Source: Lichenicola sp964245345
GTDB lineage: Bacteria; Pseudomonadota; Alphaproteobacteria; Acetobacterales; Acetobacteraceae
Reading direction: 5' to 3'
Assembly (NCBI GenBank): GCA_964245345.1
Contig: CAXTMS010000095.1
Coordinates: forward strand, 1 to 13,023
Length of the DNA stretch: 13,023 bases
Each line of letters starts with the position of its first letter. Within the stretch, counting starts at the first letter, position 1. Below, piece by piece: positions 1-6,765 of the stretch. The translations under genes and the position numbers were made by a program. The notes below the pieces were generated by a model, which had not been told where the DNA came from, ran no database searches, and saw nothing but the letters and a program-made list of their open reading frames with translations.

Positions 1-1
1 C

Positions 2-175
2 TCCCCTGCGGCTAGCGCTGCACCTGGACCGGATCCGGCAACCGTCATGCTCAAGGCCGCGGTTTGGAACAGCGTCGAGATCGCGCTGGGCAACGGCCGC
101 CAGCTGAGGGTGGATGTGCGTGTCGACGGCACGGCGCTGCGGCGCTTGCTGGCGATCCTGGAGGCGGCAACGTGA
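2..175 (+). CDS. tnpA: IS66 TnpA, C-terminal part (5' end outside window)
   Basis: The reading frame is open from the window edge and ends in TGA at 173-175, giving about 57 visible residues. The end reads VEIALGNGRQLRVDVRVDG followed by TALRRLLAILEAA, which matches the typical tail of the IS66 accessory protein TnpA: a beta-rich 'I.L.NG..L.V' stretch and then a final helix. TnpA proteins of this family are usually about 110-150 aa with an N-terminal helix-turn-helix, which would lie upstream of the window. The stop overlaps the GTG start of tnpB (GTGA, 172-175), indicating translational coupling. TnpA is required for IS66 transposition together with TnpB and TnpC, but its exact role is not known. 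Confidence 0.8.
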   Translation, partial: SPAASAAPGPDPATVMLKAAVWNSVEIALGNGRQLRVDVRVDGTALRRLLAILEAAT

Positions 176-534
176 TCACGGTGCCGGCAGGCGTGCGCAT
201 CCATCTGGCGCTGGGCGCCACGGATATGCGCAAGGGGTTCGACGGGCTTGCCCTGCTGGTGCAGGAGGTGCTGCGGGCCGATCCGTTCAGCGGCCACCTG
301 TTCATCTTCCGCGGCAAACGCGCAGGCAGGATCAAGCTTCTGGTCCATGACGGCACCGGGCTTTGCCTGTTCGCCAAGCGGCTGGACCAGGGCGCCTTCA
401 CCTGGCCGAATACGCAGCCTTCCGCGGATGGCACCGTGTCGGTGCTGCTGAGCCCCGCCCAGTTGGGGATGCTGGTCGAGGGGCTGGAGTGGCGCACGCT
501 GGTGCCGACGCGGCGGCTGATGATCGCCGGCTGA
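172..534 (+). CDS. tnpB: IS66 family insertion sequence element accessory protein TnpB
   Basis: This 120-residue protein is close to the usual ~115-120 aa of TnpB. It carries the family signature near the N-terminus (GATDMRKGFDGLALLVQEVL, about residues 16-35) followed by the conserved stretch around FRGKRAGRIKLLVHD and the FAKRLDQGAFTWP segment. I chose GTG at 172 over the longer ATG at 64 because it overlaps the tnpA stop by 4 nt and places the VITVPAGVRIHLALG start where TnpB proteins normally begin. The upstream extension is simply tnpA read in another frame. TnpB is an accessory protein needed for transposition, and the gene appears intact. Confidence 0.9.
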   Translation: MITVPAGVRIHLALGATDMRKGFDGLALLVQEVLRADPFSGHLFIFRGKRAGRIKLLVHDGTGLCLFAKRLDQGAFTWPNTQPSADGTVSVLLSPAQLGMLVEGLEWRTLVPTRRLMIAG

Positions 535-582
535 CGGCTGTTTGCGATGTACAGCCCAACCCCGCTCGGCTAGCATCCGCTG

Positions 583-2148
583 ATGCGGATTGCGCTCGAC
601 ACGCTGCCCACGGACACGACGCTGCTGCATCAGCTGGTGCGAGATCTAGCCGCCGGCATCCAGAGCCGCGACAGCGCCCTGAGCGAGAGCCAGCTGGAGA
701 TCGACCGGCTGGTGCTGATCATCAAGCAGTTACAGCGGGCCCGTTTCGGCCGCAGCGCCGAGCGTCTGGATCCCGAGCAGATGACGTTCGGGCTCGAGGA
801 GCTGGAGGCCGACCTGGCACGCGCCGGGGCGAACAGGCCGCAGCCGGTCGCGGCCGCCGAGGACGCGGACACAGCGCGCGCGGCCAAGCCAGCACACCGG
901 GCACCGCTGCCGGCGCACCTGTCGCGTGCCGAGCGGGTTGTTCCGGCGCCGCATGCAGCTGGTGATGCCTGCCCCGACTGTGGCGGCGTGCTGCACGATG
1001 CCGGCGCCACCCACAGCGAGATGCTGGACTGGGTGCCAGCCTCGATCCGGGTGCTGCGCATCACCCGGCCCAAGTGTGCCTGCCGTGCCTGCGGCACCCT
1101 GCATCAGGCGCTGGCACCAGCCCGGATCGTGCCGGGCGGCCTCGCCACCCCGGGCCTGGTCGCCCACGTGCTGATCAGCCGCTACTGCGACCACCTGCCG
1201 TTGTTCCGGCAGAGCCAGATCTTCGCCCGGCACGGGCTGGCGATCAGCCGCTCCACCCTGTCCGGCTGGGTAGGTCATGCCTGCTGGTGGCTGGAGCGGC
1301 TGCACGAGCGGCTAGTGGTGCACGTGATGGCAGGCTCACGGGTGTTTGCCGACGACACCACGTTGCCGGTGCTCGAACCCGGACGCGGCCGCACCAAGAC
1401 CGGCCGGCTGTGGGCCTACACCCGGGACGACCGCTCCCACGGCGGCACGGCGCGGCCGGCGGTGGTGTTCCACTACGAGCCCGATCGCCAGGGCTGCCGC
1501 CCGGCAGCTCACCTGGCGACGTTCAGCGGCATCCTGCAGGTGGACGGCTACGCCGGCTTCGAGGCGCTGACGGCGGATGGCCGTATCGTGCTGGCTGCCT
1601 GCTGGAGCCATGCTCGTCGCAAATTCTATGAGCTGCACGAGGCGGGCTCCCCGGTGGCGACCGAGGCGCTGGAGCGCATCGCGGCACTCTACCGGATCGA
1701 GAGCCGGATCCGCGGCCAGCCGCCGGAGCGCCGGCAACGGGTGCGGACCGAGTGGAGCCGACCGCTGGTCGAGGCGATGCAGCTCTGGCTTGAGCTGCAG
1801 CTGACGCGCCTGCCGGGCCGCAGCAAGCTGGCCGAGGCAATCCGCTACGCGCTCGGTCGCTGGATCGCGCTGAGCCGGTTCCTGGACGACGGCCGCATCG
1901 ACCTCGATACCAACCCGGTGGAGCGGTCGATCCGTCCGGTGGCACTCGGGCGCAAGAATGCGTTGTTCGCGGGTAGCGAGGGAGGTGCCAGGCGCTGGGC
2001 AGTCGTCGCGTCGCTAGTGGAAACCGCCAAGTTGAACGGTGTCGAGCCGTTCGCCTGGCTACAAGACGTGCTCACCCGCATGGTCGATGGGCACCGGGCG
2101 CAACAGCTCGATGTGCTGCTGCCATGGAGCGCCAGTTCAACCTTGTGA
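583..2148 (+). CDS. tnpC: IS66 family transposase TnpC (DDE)
   Basis: The 521-residue protein has full family length. In order it shows: an N-terminal leucine-rich coiled coil (about 12-80) ending in the typical QLQRARFGRSAERLDPEQ motif; an acidic/alanine-rich linker; a zinc-binding region with CPDC (C130, C133) and a second cluster CACRAC (C165, C167, C170); and the catalytic core. Likely DDE residues are the aspartate in FADDTT (D257/D258), D321 in QVDGYAGF and E447 in NPVERSIRP. The tail ends in LLPWSASSTL; LLPW is the normal IS66 ending, and the last residues may be altered by the junction with downstream DNA. Transposase acts on the IS ends in the cytoplasm. It starts 48 nt after tnpB with no strong ribosome-binding site. 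No internal stop or frameshift is seen, so the protein itself may still be functional. Confidence 0.92.
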   Translation: MRIALDTLPTDTTLLHQLVRDLAAGIQSRDSALSESQLEIDRLVLIIKQLQRARFGRSAERLDPEQMTFGLEELEADLARAGANRPQPVAAAEDADTARAAKPAHRAPLPAHLSRAERVVPAPHAAGDACPDCGGVLHDAGATHSEMLDWVPASIRVLRITRPKCACRACGTLHQALAPARIVPGGLATPGLVAHVLISRYCDHLPLFRQSQIFARHGLAISRSTLSGWVGHACWWLERLHERLVVHVMAGSRVFADDTTLPVLEPGRGRTKTGRLWAYTRDDRSHGGTARPAVVFHYEPDRQGCRPAAHLATFSGILQVDGYAGFEALTADGRIVLAACWSHARRKFYELHEAGSPVATEALERIAALYRIESRIRGQPPERRQRVRTEWSRPLVEAMQLWLELQLTRLPGRSKLAEAIRYALGRWIALSRFLDDGRIDLDTNPVERSIRPVALGRKNALFAGSEGGARRWAVVASLVETAKLNGVEPFAWLQDVLTRMVDGHRAQQLDVLLPWSASSTL

Positions 2149-2769
2149 ACGAGCAATCGCATACGCAGCAGGCCCTTGCGGAGGGCGATGTCCGCGACGA
2201 TCAGCTGATCGGCCTGCTGATCCTCGTCCTGGCCGGCAGCAACGTCCGGGTCGAGCAGGATACGCGGATGTATCGCGTCGGCAGCCGGCGCGAGGTGTTC
2301 GCGCGGGCCATCAGCGACGGTGGCCTGATCACAGGTGACATCGACACCCTGCGCGCGTCCACGTGTAGCATCCTGGCAGAGGTGTTGTCCTGCAAGGTCG
2401 GGATGACCGGCAGCGGCATCGTCGGCCGCATCGCCGGCGCGTCCATCGAGGCGGATGGCTACCTGCCGAACATGGCGCACGACGACTTCCTGACCAAGCT
2501 CAGCAAGGACGGCATCACCCGGGTAGGGCATCTACGTGCATCCGGCCGCCTGCTTCGGCCTGACCGACGACGAGCAGAAGGACCTAGCCAAGCGCCGCGC
2601 CGACGACCTCGCCCGCGACAGCACGCCCGCCGGCGACGGTCCAGATGAACCGGACGGCTCGGAGGACGGCGCGGGATCCGCACTCGGGGACCAGGACGAA
2701 GAGGGCGACGTCGGCGCCGTGACACTCCCACCACCCGATGAGGTGATGGAGCGGCAGGCAGCCGCCTGA
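2124..2769 (+). pseudogene. ParB/RepB-like plasmid partition protein, C-terminal remnant, broken
   Basis: Frame from 2124 encodes a helical segment (QLIGLLILVLAGSNVRVEQD, then a region ending in IEADGYLPNMAHDDFLTKLSKDGI) that resembles the C-terminal region of ParB-like proteins on alphaproteobacterial plasmids. The assignment rests on remembered family style, not an alignment. At about 2520 the frame loses sense. The next frame, open after a TAG at 2524-2526, continues with GIYVHPAACFGLTDDEQKDL and a long acidic D/E/G/P-rich tail to the stop at 2767-2769, which is how such proteins tend to end. The region therefore seems to hold one ancestral gene missing its N-terminal half (ParB nuclease-like and DNA-binding parts), with a frameshift or small deletion near 2520-2530. 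Its 5' truncation coincides with the IS66 tnpC end. Non-functional. Confidence 0.5.
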
Positions 2770-2816
2770 TCGTCCCTTCCGCTCGCCCCTTCATACCATC
2801 CAGCAGCACCCGGCCC

Positions 2817-2841
2817 CACCGGACGCATCCCGCGTCCGGTG
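2817..2841. repeat. Perfect 10-bp inverted repeat (strong hairpin) after the partition-gene remnant
   Basis: Arm CACCGGACGC (2817-2826), loop ATCCC (2827-2831), arm GCGTCCGGTG (2832-2841). The 10-bp GC-rich stem with a 5-nt loop would be very stable as RNA. It lies 48 nt after the stop of the broken partition gene and 38 nt before the next ATG. There is no T-tract, so it is not a classic intrinsic terminator. It could be a terminator of another type, a plasmid cis site or a mobile palindromic element. Confidence 0.7.
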
Positions 2842-2846
2842 CGTGG

Positions 2847-2860
2847 TCGTGCGCGCACGA
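2847..2860. promoter_or_regulatory. 14-bp perfect palindrome upstream of a small plasmid-style gene
   Basis: TCGTGCGCGCACGA at 2847-2860 is a perfect even palindrome starting 5 nt after the hairpin repeat and ending 18 nt before the ATG at 2879. Such symmetry next to a start codon is typical of a dimeric regulator or partition-protein binding site. The sequence does not reveal which protein would bind, and the GC-rich background makes CG-rich palindromes more likely by chance. Confidence 0.35.
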
Positions 2861-2878
2861 TTAGAGGACGCATCGACC

Positions 2879-3288
2879 ATGGCCACCTTCACGCTGTCCG
2901 CCTGCCCCGCCTGGCGCAGCCGCACCCTCTCGGGACCTCGATCCACTCGTGGCCCATGCAGCGGCTGGGCACGAGCCAGCGCATCGAGGCTCACAACATC
3001 GCCGAGATCAGCGCTGCCGTTGCCGGCTTCGGCAAGCAGCTCGCGGCGGAGCATCTGGATGCCTCGTTCAGCATCGCGGTACTGATCGCCCGCGGCGGCC
3101 GCCAGCCGAACGGGTTCGACGATGCCAACCGCCGCGGCGCCCTCGGCGCCGAGGCATGGGTGCAGCTGCGGGACCGCGACGGCGACAAGCTGCCCGAGCA
3201 GGTCGACGCCGCGCCTGCCGCCGACATCGCGGCCTCAGGGCGACCGTGCGGATCGAGCTACGCAAGATCAAGTGCAGCGCCCGGCTGA
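2879..3288 (+). pseudogene. Small plasmid-style hypothetical gene, frameshifted near codon 20
   Basis: An ATG at 2879 follows a GAGG at 2864-2867 (11 nt spacing) and opens with MATFTLSACPAWRSRTLSG. Sense is then lost in that frame and continues one frame over (about 2932 onward) with TSIHSWPMQRLGTSQRIEAH, a soluble alpha/beta-looking segment (NIAEISAAVAGFGKQLAAEH, ASFSIAVLIARGGRQPNGFD) and an acidic tail, ending at 3288. The two parts join well at the CTCTCGGGACCTCG stretch, suggesting a single indel around 2928-2938. The family is not recognised. The style and position after a partition gene suggest a small plasmid accessory protein. Whether the frameshift is a real mutation or a sequencing error cannot be told from one sequence. 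Confidence 0.4.
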
Positions 3289-3310
3289 GTGAGGAGACCA
3301 CGAATTCCAG
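3246..3310 (+). pseudogene. Start of a truncated small hypothetical gene
   Basis: From a GTG at 3246 the frame reads VRIELRKIKCSARLSEETT, a charged beta/helix start unlike the Arg/Ser/Gly-rich shadow sequence that follows it. After about 3305 (near the GAATTC at 3302-3307) the frame becomes low-complexity and the minus-strand remnant takes over. I read this as the N-terminal ~20 codons of a small gene cut off by a rearrangement. It overlaps the tail of the preceding frameshifted gene, a common arrangement in compact plasmid operons. Function unknown. Confidence 0.25.
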
Positions 3311-3340
3311 CGACAGCAGGCGGCGGTTGGGCAGGTCCGA

Positions 3341-3633
3341 TCAGAACAGCAGGCCGCGCGCCGGATCCCGGACCGGCCCCTTGGCATACAGCGTGTCCTC
3401 GTGCAGCACCAGAAGTCCCGCTTCGCTGGCAGGAAGGCGGCAAAGCGGGCATCGTCCGCCTGCACGCCCGGGATGCCTCGCGCCGGCTGCGGCGGTCCGG
3501 GACGGCGCAACAGGCGGCCGATGCTGAACGCAGCGTCGGGCACCGCCACCTCGATGGCGGAGTGGCCACACGGCGATCGGTGGCCCCGACGGATCGAATG
3601 CTTGGTGACGGGGGCGTTCCCATCGGCAAACAC
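3341..3633 (-). pseudogene. Frameshifted minus-strand remnant of unknown gene
   Basis: On the minus strand one frame (down to about 3432) reads SAIEVAVPDAAFSIGRLLRR and then IPGVQADDARFAAFLPA. The adjacent frame continues directly with SEAGLLVLHEDTLYAKGPVR and DPARGLLF, ending at a TGA at 3341-3343. Both halves look like real protein (balanced hydrophobic and charged residues) and join at the CCAGCGAAGC stretch around 3424-3433, implying one frameshift. The start is unclear: a weak candidate lies near 3633. I do not recognise the family. It faces away from cyoA, so it could once have been a divergently transcribed neighbour sharing the 3640-3690 control region. Confidence 0.3.
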
Positions 3634-3644
3634 ACTTCCGTCAG

Positions 3645-3659
3645 TCTCATCTGATGAGA
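3645..3659. promoter_or_regulatory. 15-bp palindrome upstream of cyoA, candidate operator
   Basis: TCTCATC (3645-3651), a central T, then GATGAGA (3653-3659) form perfect 7-bp arms. The site lies 35 nt upstream of the chosen cyoA ATG and 17 nt upstream of the alternative ATG at 3677, in the gap before the oxidase operon. An AT-richer stretch (GATAGCTAATCAT, 3656-3668) abuts it and could hold a -10 element, which would place the palindrome over the promoter spacer. A repeat of this size is expected about once by chance in a window this long, so position is the main argument. It does not match an FNR/ANR box (TTGAT-N4-ATCAA). Confidence 0.3.
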
Positions 3660-3694
3660 TAGCTAATCATCATGCCATGGTGCTACCTCACCCG

Positions 3695-4681
3695 ATGAAA
3701 GTCTGCCTCAACCGTCGTGGCCAAGCTCGGATCCTCGACCTGGCCATAAGATGGCTCCGGTGTACCCGGTCGGCCGTCTGCCTGATGGGGACAGCATCTT
3801 TCGTGTCCGGTTGCGGCGTGCTCGATCGCGGCTTTCTGTCCCCCGCGGGTCCGGCCGCCAGCGCGACCCGTCACGAGTTTCTGGTGGTCTGCTTCGTCAT
3901 GCTCTTCGTGATCGCCCCGGTGCTGCTGCTGGTGCCTGCGATCGCCTGGCACTACCGGCTGTCGAACACCAAGAGTGCCTATCGGCCACAATGGGGTTTC
4001 AGCTGGTCCCTCGAGGGCCTGATCTGGATCCCACCCAGCATAATCGTCGTGATCCTCGCCGTGTTCCTGTGGCGCGACACGCACCGGCTGGACCCGTATC
4101 GGCCGCTGCATGGCGACGTGTTGGAGGTGCGGGCGATCGCGACCGACTGGAAGTGGATCTTCATCTATCCCTCGCAGCGGATAGCGACCGTGAACCGCCT
4201 GGTGATCCCGGCCGGGCGCCCGGTGCATCTTGAGCTGACCAGTGCCACGGTGATGCAGTCGATCCTGATGCCGCGCCTTGCCGGGCAGATCATGGCGATG
4301 GCCGGGATGCGGACGCAGCTCGCCCTGCAGGCCGACGCCCCGGGCAGTTTCCTCGGCGAGAATGTGCAGTTCAACGGCATGGGGTTCCAGAACGAGAAGT
4401 TCGCCGTGGACGCCAAAGACAAGGGCGGCTTCGCCGATTGGGTGACCGAGGTGCGCGCGCAGCCGAGCCGGCTGGACGAGGCCGAGTACGAGCGCCTCTC
4501 GCGCCGCAGCACGCTGCCGCACCCGCTCGCCTTCGGCGCGGTGGAGCCCGATCTGTTCGAGCGCGTCGTGACGATGCAGCAGAAGAGCGGCCATGCGCTG
4601 GAACTTCAAAAATTGCCGCCTCGCTCCTTGCCGATGGGAGTGGACAAGGACGTGCCGCATGACAAAGGCGAGACGCCATGA
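3695..4681 (+). CDS. cyoA: Cytochrome bo3-type ubiquinol oxidase subunit II
   Basis: A 328-aa membrane-anchored subunit of a heme-copper quinol oxidase. It has an N-terminal signal with a lipobox (FVSGC, lipidated C40), two membrane segments (about 62-84 and 107-126) and a periplasmic cupredoxin-like domain. Family hallmarks are DWKWIFIYPSQRIATVN (151-167) and SATVMQSILMPRLAGQI (183-199) followed by AMAGM. The cupredoxin domain contains no cysteine: the Cys-x-Glu-x-Cys copper-A motif of cytochrome c oxidases is replaced by ENVQFNGMGF. The electron donor is therefore a quinol, not cytochrome c. I chose ATG 3695, which gives a basic n-region before the hydrophobic stretch. ATG 3677 is an alternative, and 3785 would leave too short a signal. 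No clear ribosome-binding site is seen. The stop overlaps the cyoB start (ATGA, 4678-4681). Confidence 0.92.
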   Translation: MKVCLNRRGQARILDLAIRWLRCTRSAVCLMGTASFVSGCGVLDRGFLSPAGPAASATRHEFLVVCFVMLFVIAPVLLLVPAIAWHYRLSNTKSAYRPQWGFSWSLEGLIWIPPSIIVVILAVFLWRDTHRLDPYRPLHGDVLEVRAIATDWKWIFIYPSQRIATVNRLVIPAGRPVHLELTSATVMQSILMPRLAGQIMAMAGMRTQLALQADAPGSFLGENVQFNGMGFQNEKFAVDAKDKGGFADWVTEVRAQPSRLDEAEYERLSRRSTLPHPLAFGAVEPDLFERVVTMQQKSGHALELQKLPPRSLPMGVDKDVPHDKGETP

Positions 4682-6765
4682 CCGGATCGACCTTCGTCTC
4701 CTTCCTGTTTGGCAACCTGAGCTGGGGAGCGCTGCCGTTCGTGCGGGCTTGGCGCGATCCAAACGTCAGCGAGATCATCGGCGCCGGGGCAGGGGCGATC
4801 GTGGTGCTGGGCGCGGTGGCGGCCGTGGCGCTGATCACCTGGCTTCGGGCTTGGAAGTATCTGTGGACGCAGTGGTTCACCAGCCTCGACCACAAGAAGA
4901 TCGGCATCATGTACATCGTCATCGCGTTGGTCATGCTGACGCGCGCCCTGATCGAGGCGGTGCTGATACGAAGTCAACAGGCAGCGGCGGTGAACGCTCC
5001 CGGTTTCGTCGAGCCCGGGCACTTCGCACAGCTCTTCACGACCCACGGTTCCATCATGATCTTCTTCATGGCGATGCCGTTCCTGATCGGGGTGATCAAC
5101 TACATCGTGCCGCTGCAGATCGGCGCGCGGGAGATGGCGTTTCCCTACATGAACTCTGCGGGCCTCTGGCTCACGGCGGGCGGGTCGGGGCTGATGATGG
5201 CGTCGCTGGCCGTGGGCGAGTTTTCCACCGGCGGCTGGAGCGGCTATCCGCCCTACACCGAGCTGAACTTCAGCGGCGGGCCGGGGCCGGACTACTGGAT
5301 CTGGGCGGTCACGCTCTCCTCCATTGGCTCCACCACGGTGGGTATCAACGTCGTCTGCACGATCTACAAGTTACGCTGCCCCGGCATGACCTTCATGCGA
5401 CTGCCGTTGTTCTGCTGGACCGCGCTGTGCACCGCGGTCCTGATGATCTTCGCCATGCCGCCGCTCACCGTGGCGACCCTGCTGCTCGCCGCCGACCGAT
5501 ATCTGGGCATGCACTTCTTCACCGACGATCTCGGTGGAAACATGATGAACTACGTCAACCTGTTCTGGCTGTTCGGCCATCCGGAGGTCTACATCGTGGT
5601 CCTGCCGTCCTTCGGGGTGTATTCCGAGGTGATCTCCGCCTTCTCGTCGAAGGAACTCTACGGCTACAAGTCGCTCGTGATCGCCACCATGGCGATCGCG
5701 TTCCTGTCCTTCACCGTCTGGCTGCACCATTTCTTCACCATGGGACAGAGCGCCGACGTCAACGCGGCGTTCGGCATCGCCACCATGACCATCGGCATCC
5801 CGACGGGCGTGAAGATCTACGACTGGATCTTCACCATGTTCCGCGGCGAGGTGCGCTTCACCCCGTCGATGGTCCTGTCGCTCGCCTTCATGGTGACCTT
5901 CGTGCTCGGCGGCTTCACCGGCATCATCCTAGCCACGCCGCCGCTCGACTACATGGTCCACAACACGTTGTTCCTAGTGGCGCATTTCCACAACATGCTC
6001 ATCCCCGGCACGCTTTACGGCCTGCTGGCCGCCTACATGTACTGGTTCCCGAAGGCGTTCGGCTTCCGGCTGAACGAGCGCTGGGGCTGGATCAGCGCCG
6101 GCTGCTGGATCGCCGGCTTCTACCTCGCCTTCTTCCCGCTCTACGTGCTGGGCGCCGCCGGCATGGCGCGGCGGACGCAGGAGGTGTTCGACCCGGCCTT
6201 CCGGCCTTGGCTCTATGTGGCCCTGTTCGGTGCCTTCGTGCTCTTCACCGCGCTGATCACGCTGTTCCTGCAGCTCTACGTCTCCATCCGCCAGCGCCAC
6301 GAGAACGGGGTGCCGGTGGGCGACCCGTGGGACGCGCGCGGGCTGGAATGGTCGGTCGCCGCCCCGCCGCCGGAATGGAACTTCGCGACGATCCCGCATG
6401 TGAGCAACCGCGATGCCTTCTACTGGCGCAAGCGCAACCACGGCGCCTACAAGCCTGCAGACCATTACAGCGACATCGTCATGCCCAAGGAGAGCGCCTG
6501 CGGCGTGATCATCGGCGTGGGCGCCGCGGCCTGCTGCTTCGGCCTGGTCTGGCGGATCTGGTGGATGGTCGGGCTGTTCGGCTTCGTCATCGTGGCCACC
6601 ATCATCATCCGGTCCTTCATGCGGGACGTGAGCCGCACGATCCCGGCCGCCGAGGTGGAGGAGGTCGATCGGCGCTGGCTCGCCATGGCGCAGGCGGCGA
6701 GGCCGGTGCCGCGTCAGCTCGAGATGTCGAACCGCAACAGGGGGCTGGCTAAATGGATGGCATAG
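4678..6765 (+). CDS. cyoB: Cytochrome bo3-type ubiquinol oxidase subunit I
   Basis: A 695-aa catalytic subunit, somewhat longer than the 663-aa E. coli protein, with about 15 membrane segments. It oxidises quinol, reduces O2 to water and pumps protons. Visible residues: low-spin heme ligands H123 and H438, CuB ligands H301, H350 and H351, the cross-linking Y305 in GHPEVY, high-spin heme ligand H436 (HFHN), E303 (E. coli E286), and K-channel T376 and K379. Of the quinol-site residues known from E. coli (R71, D75, H98, Q101), R89, H115 and Q118 are kept but D75 is Glu (E93). The D-channel entry D135 is also Glu (E152, in GAREMAFP). The motif HFHNMLIPG differs from the E. coli HFHNVIIGG. The C-terminal domain (LEWSVAAPPPEWNFATIP, DAFYWRK) is typical of CyoB. 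It is translationally coupled to cyoA and overlaps cyoC by 13 nt. Confidence 0.95.
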   Translation: MTGSTFVSFLFGNLSWGALPFVRAWRDPNVSEIIGAGAGAIVVLGAVAAVALITWLRAWKYLWTQWFTSLDHKKIGIMYIVIALVMLTRALIEAVLIRSQQAAAVNAPGFVEPGHFAQLFTTHGSIMIFFMAMPFLIGVINYIVPLQIGAREMAFPYMNSAGLWLTAGGSGLMMASLAVGEFSTGGWSGYPPYTELNFSGGPGPDYWIWAVTLSSIGSTTVGINVVCTIYKLRCPGMTFMRLPLFCWTALCTAVLMIFAMPPLTVATLLLAADRYLGMHFFTDDLGGNMMNYVNLFWLFGHPEVYIVVLPSFGVYSEVISAFSSKELYGYKSLVIATMAIAFLSFTVWLHHFFTMGQSADVNAAFGIATMTIGIPTGVKIYDWIFTMFRGEVRFTPSMVLSLAFMVTFVLGGFTGIILATPPLDYMVHNTLFLVAHFHNMLIPGTLYGLLAAYMYWFPKAFGFRLNERWGWISAGCWIAGFYLAFFPLYVLGAAGMARRTQEVFDPAFRPWLYVALFGAFVLFTALITLFLQLYVSIRQRHENGVPVGDPWDARGLEWSVAAPPPEWNFATIPHVSNRDAFYWRKRNHGAYKPADHYSDIVMPKESACGVIIGVGAAACCFGLVWRIWWMVGLFGFVIVATIIIRSFMRDVSRTIPAAEVEEVDRRWLAMAQAARPVPRQLEMSNRNRGLAKWMA

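Larger units (their letters stand above)
1..2148 (+). mobile_element. IS66-family insertion sequence, left end outside window, right end not visible
   Basis: The three-gene arrangement tnpA-tnpB-tnpC, with a small middle protein of the TnpB 'Orf2' type and a long DDE transposase, defines the IS66 family. The left terminal inverted repeat and most of tnpA lie before the window. To the right, tnpC ends at 2148 and plasmid-partition-like coding sequence follows at once. I could not see an IS66-type terminal repeat (ends resembling GTAAGCG) after tnpC, so the element has probably lost its right end by deletion and may no longer be mobile. The given end is the tnpC stop codon, not a proven element boundary. 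Confidence 0.85.

Noticed and set aside
3401..3694. Upstream in-frame extension of cyoA to an ATG at 3401
   Set aside because: The extension is Arg/Pro-rich shadow sequence that would push the lipoprotein signal about 140 residues inside the protein; the signal and lipobox fit a start at 3695.
4165..4681. Cytochrome c oxidase (copper-A) identity for the subunit II gene
   Set aside because: No Cys-x-Glu-x-Cys copper-A motif exists in the cupredoxin domain, and the motifs match quinol oxidase CyoA.
4593..6752. 719-residue plus-strand open frame over cyoB
   Set aside because: It is extremely rich in Arg, His and Gly and has no motifs. It is a frame shadow of cyoB, which has every heme and copper ligand.
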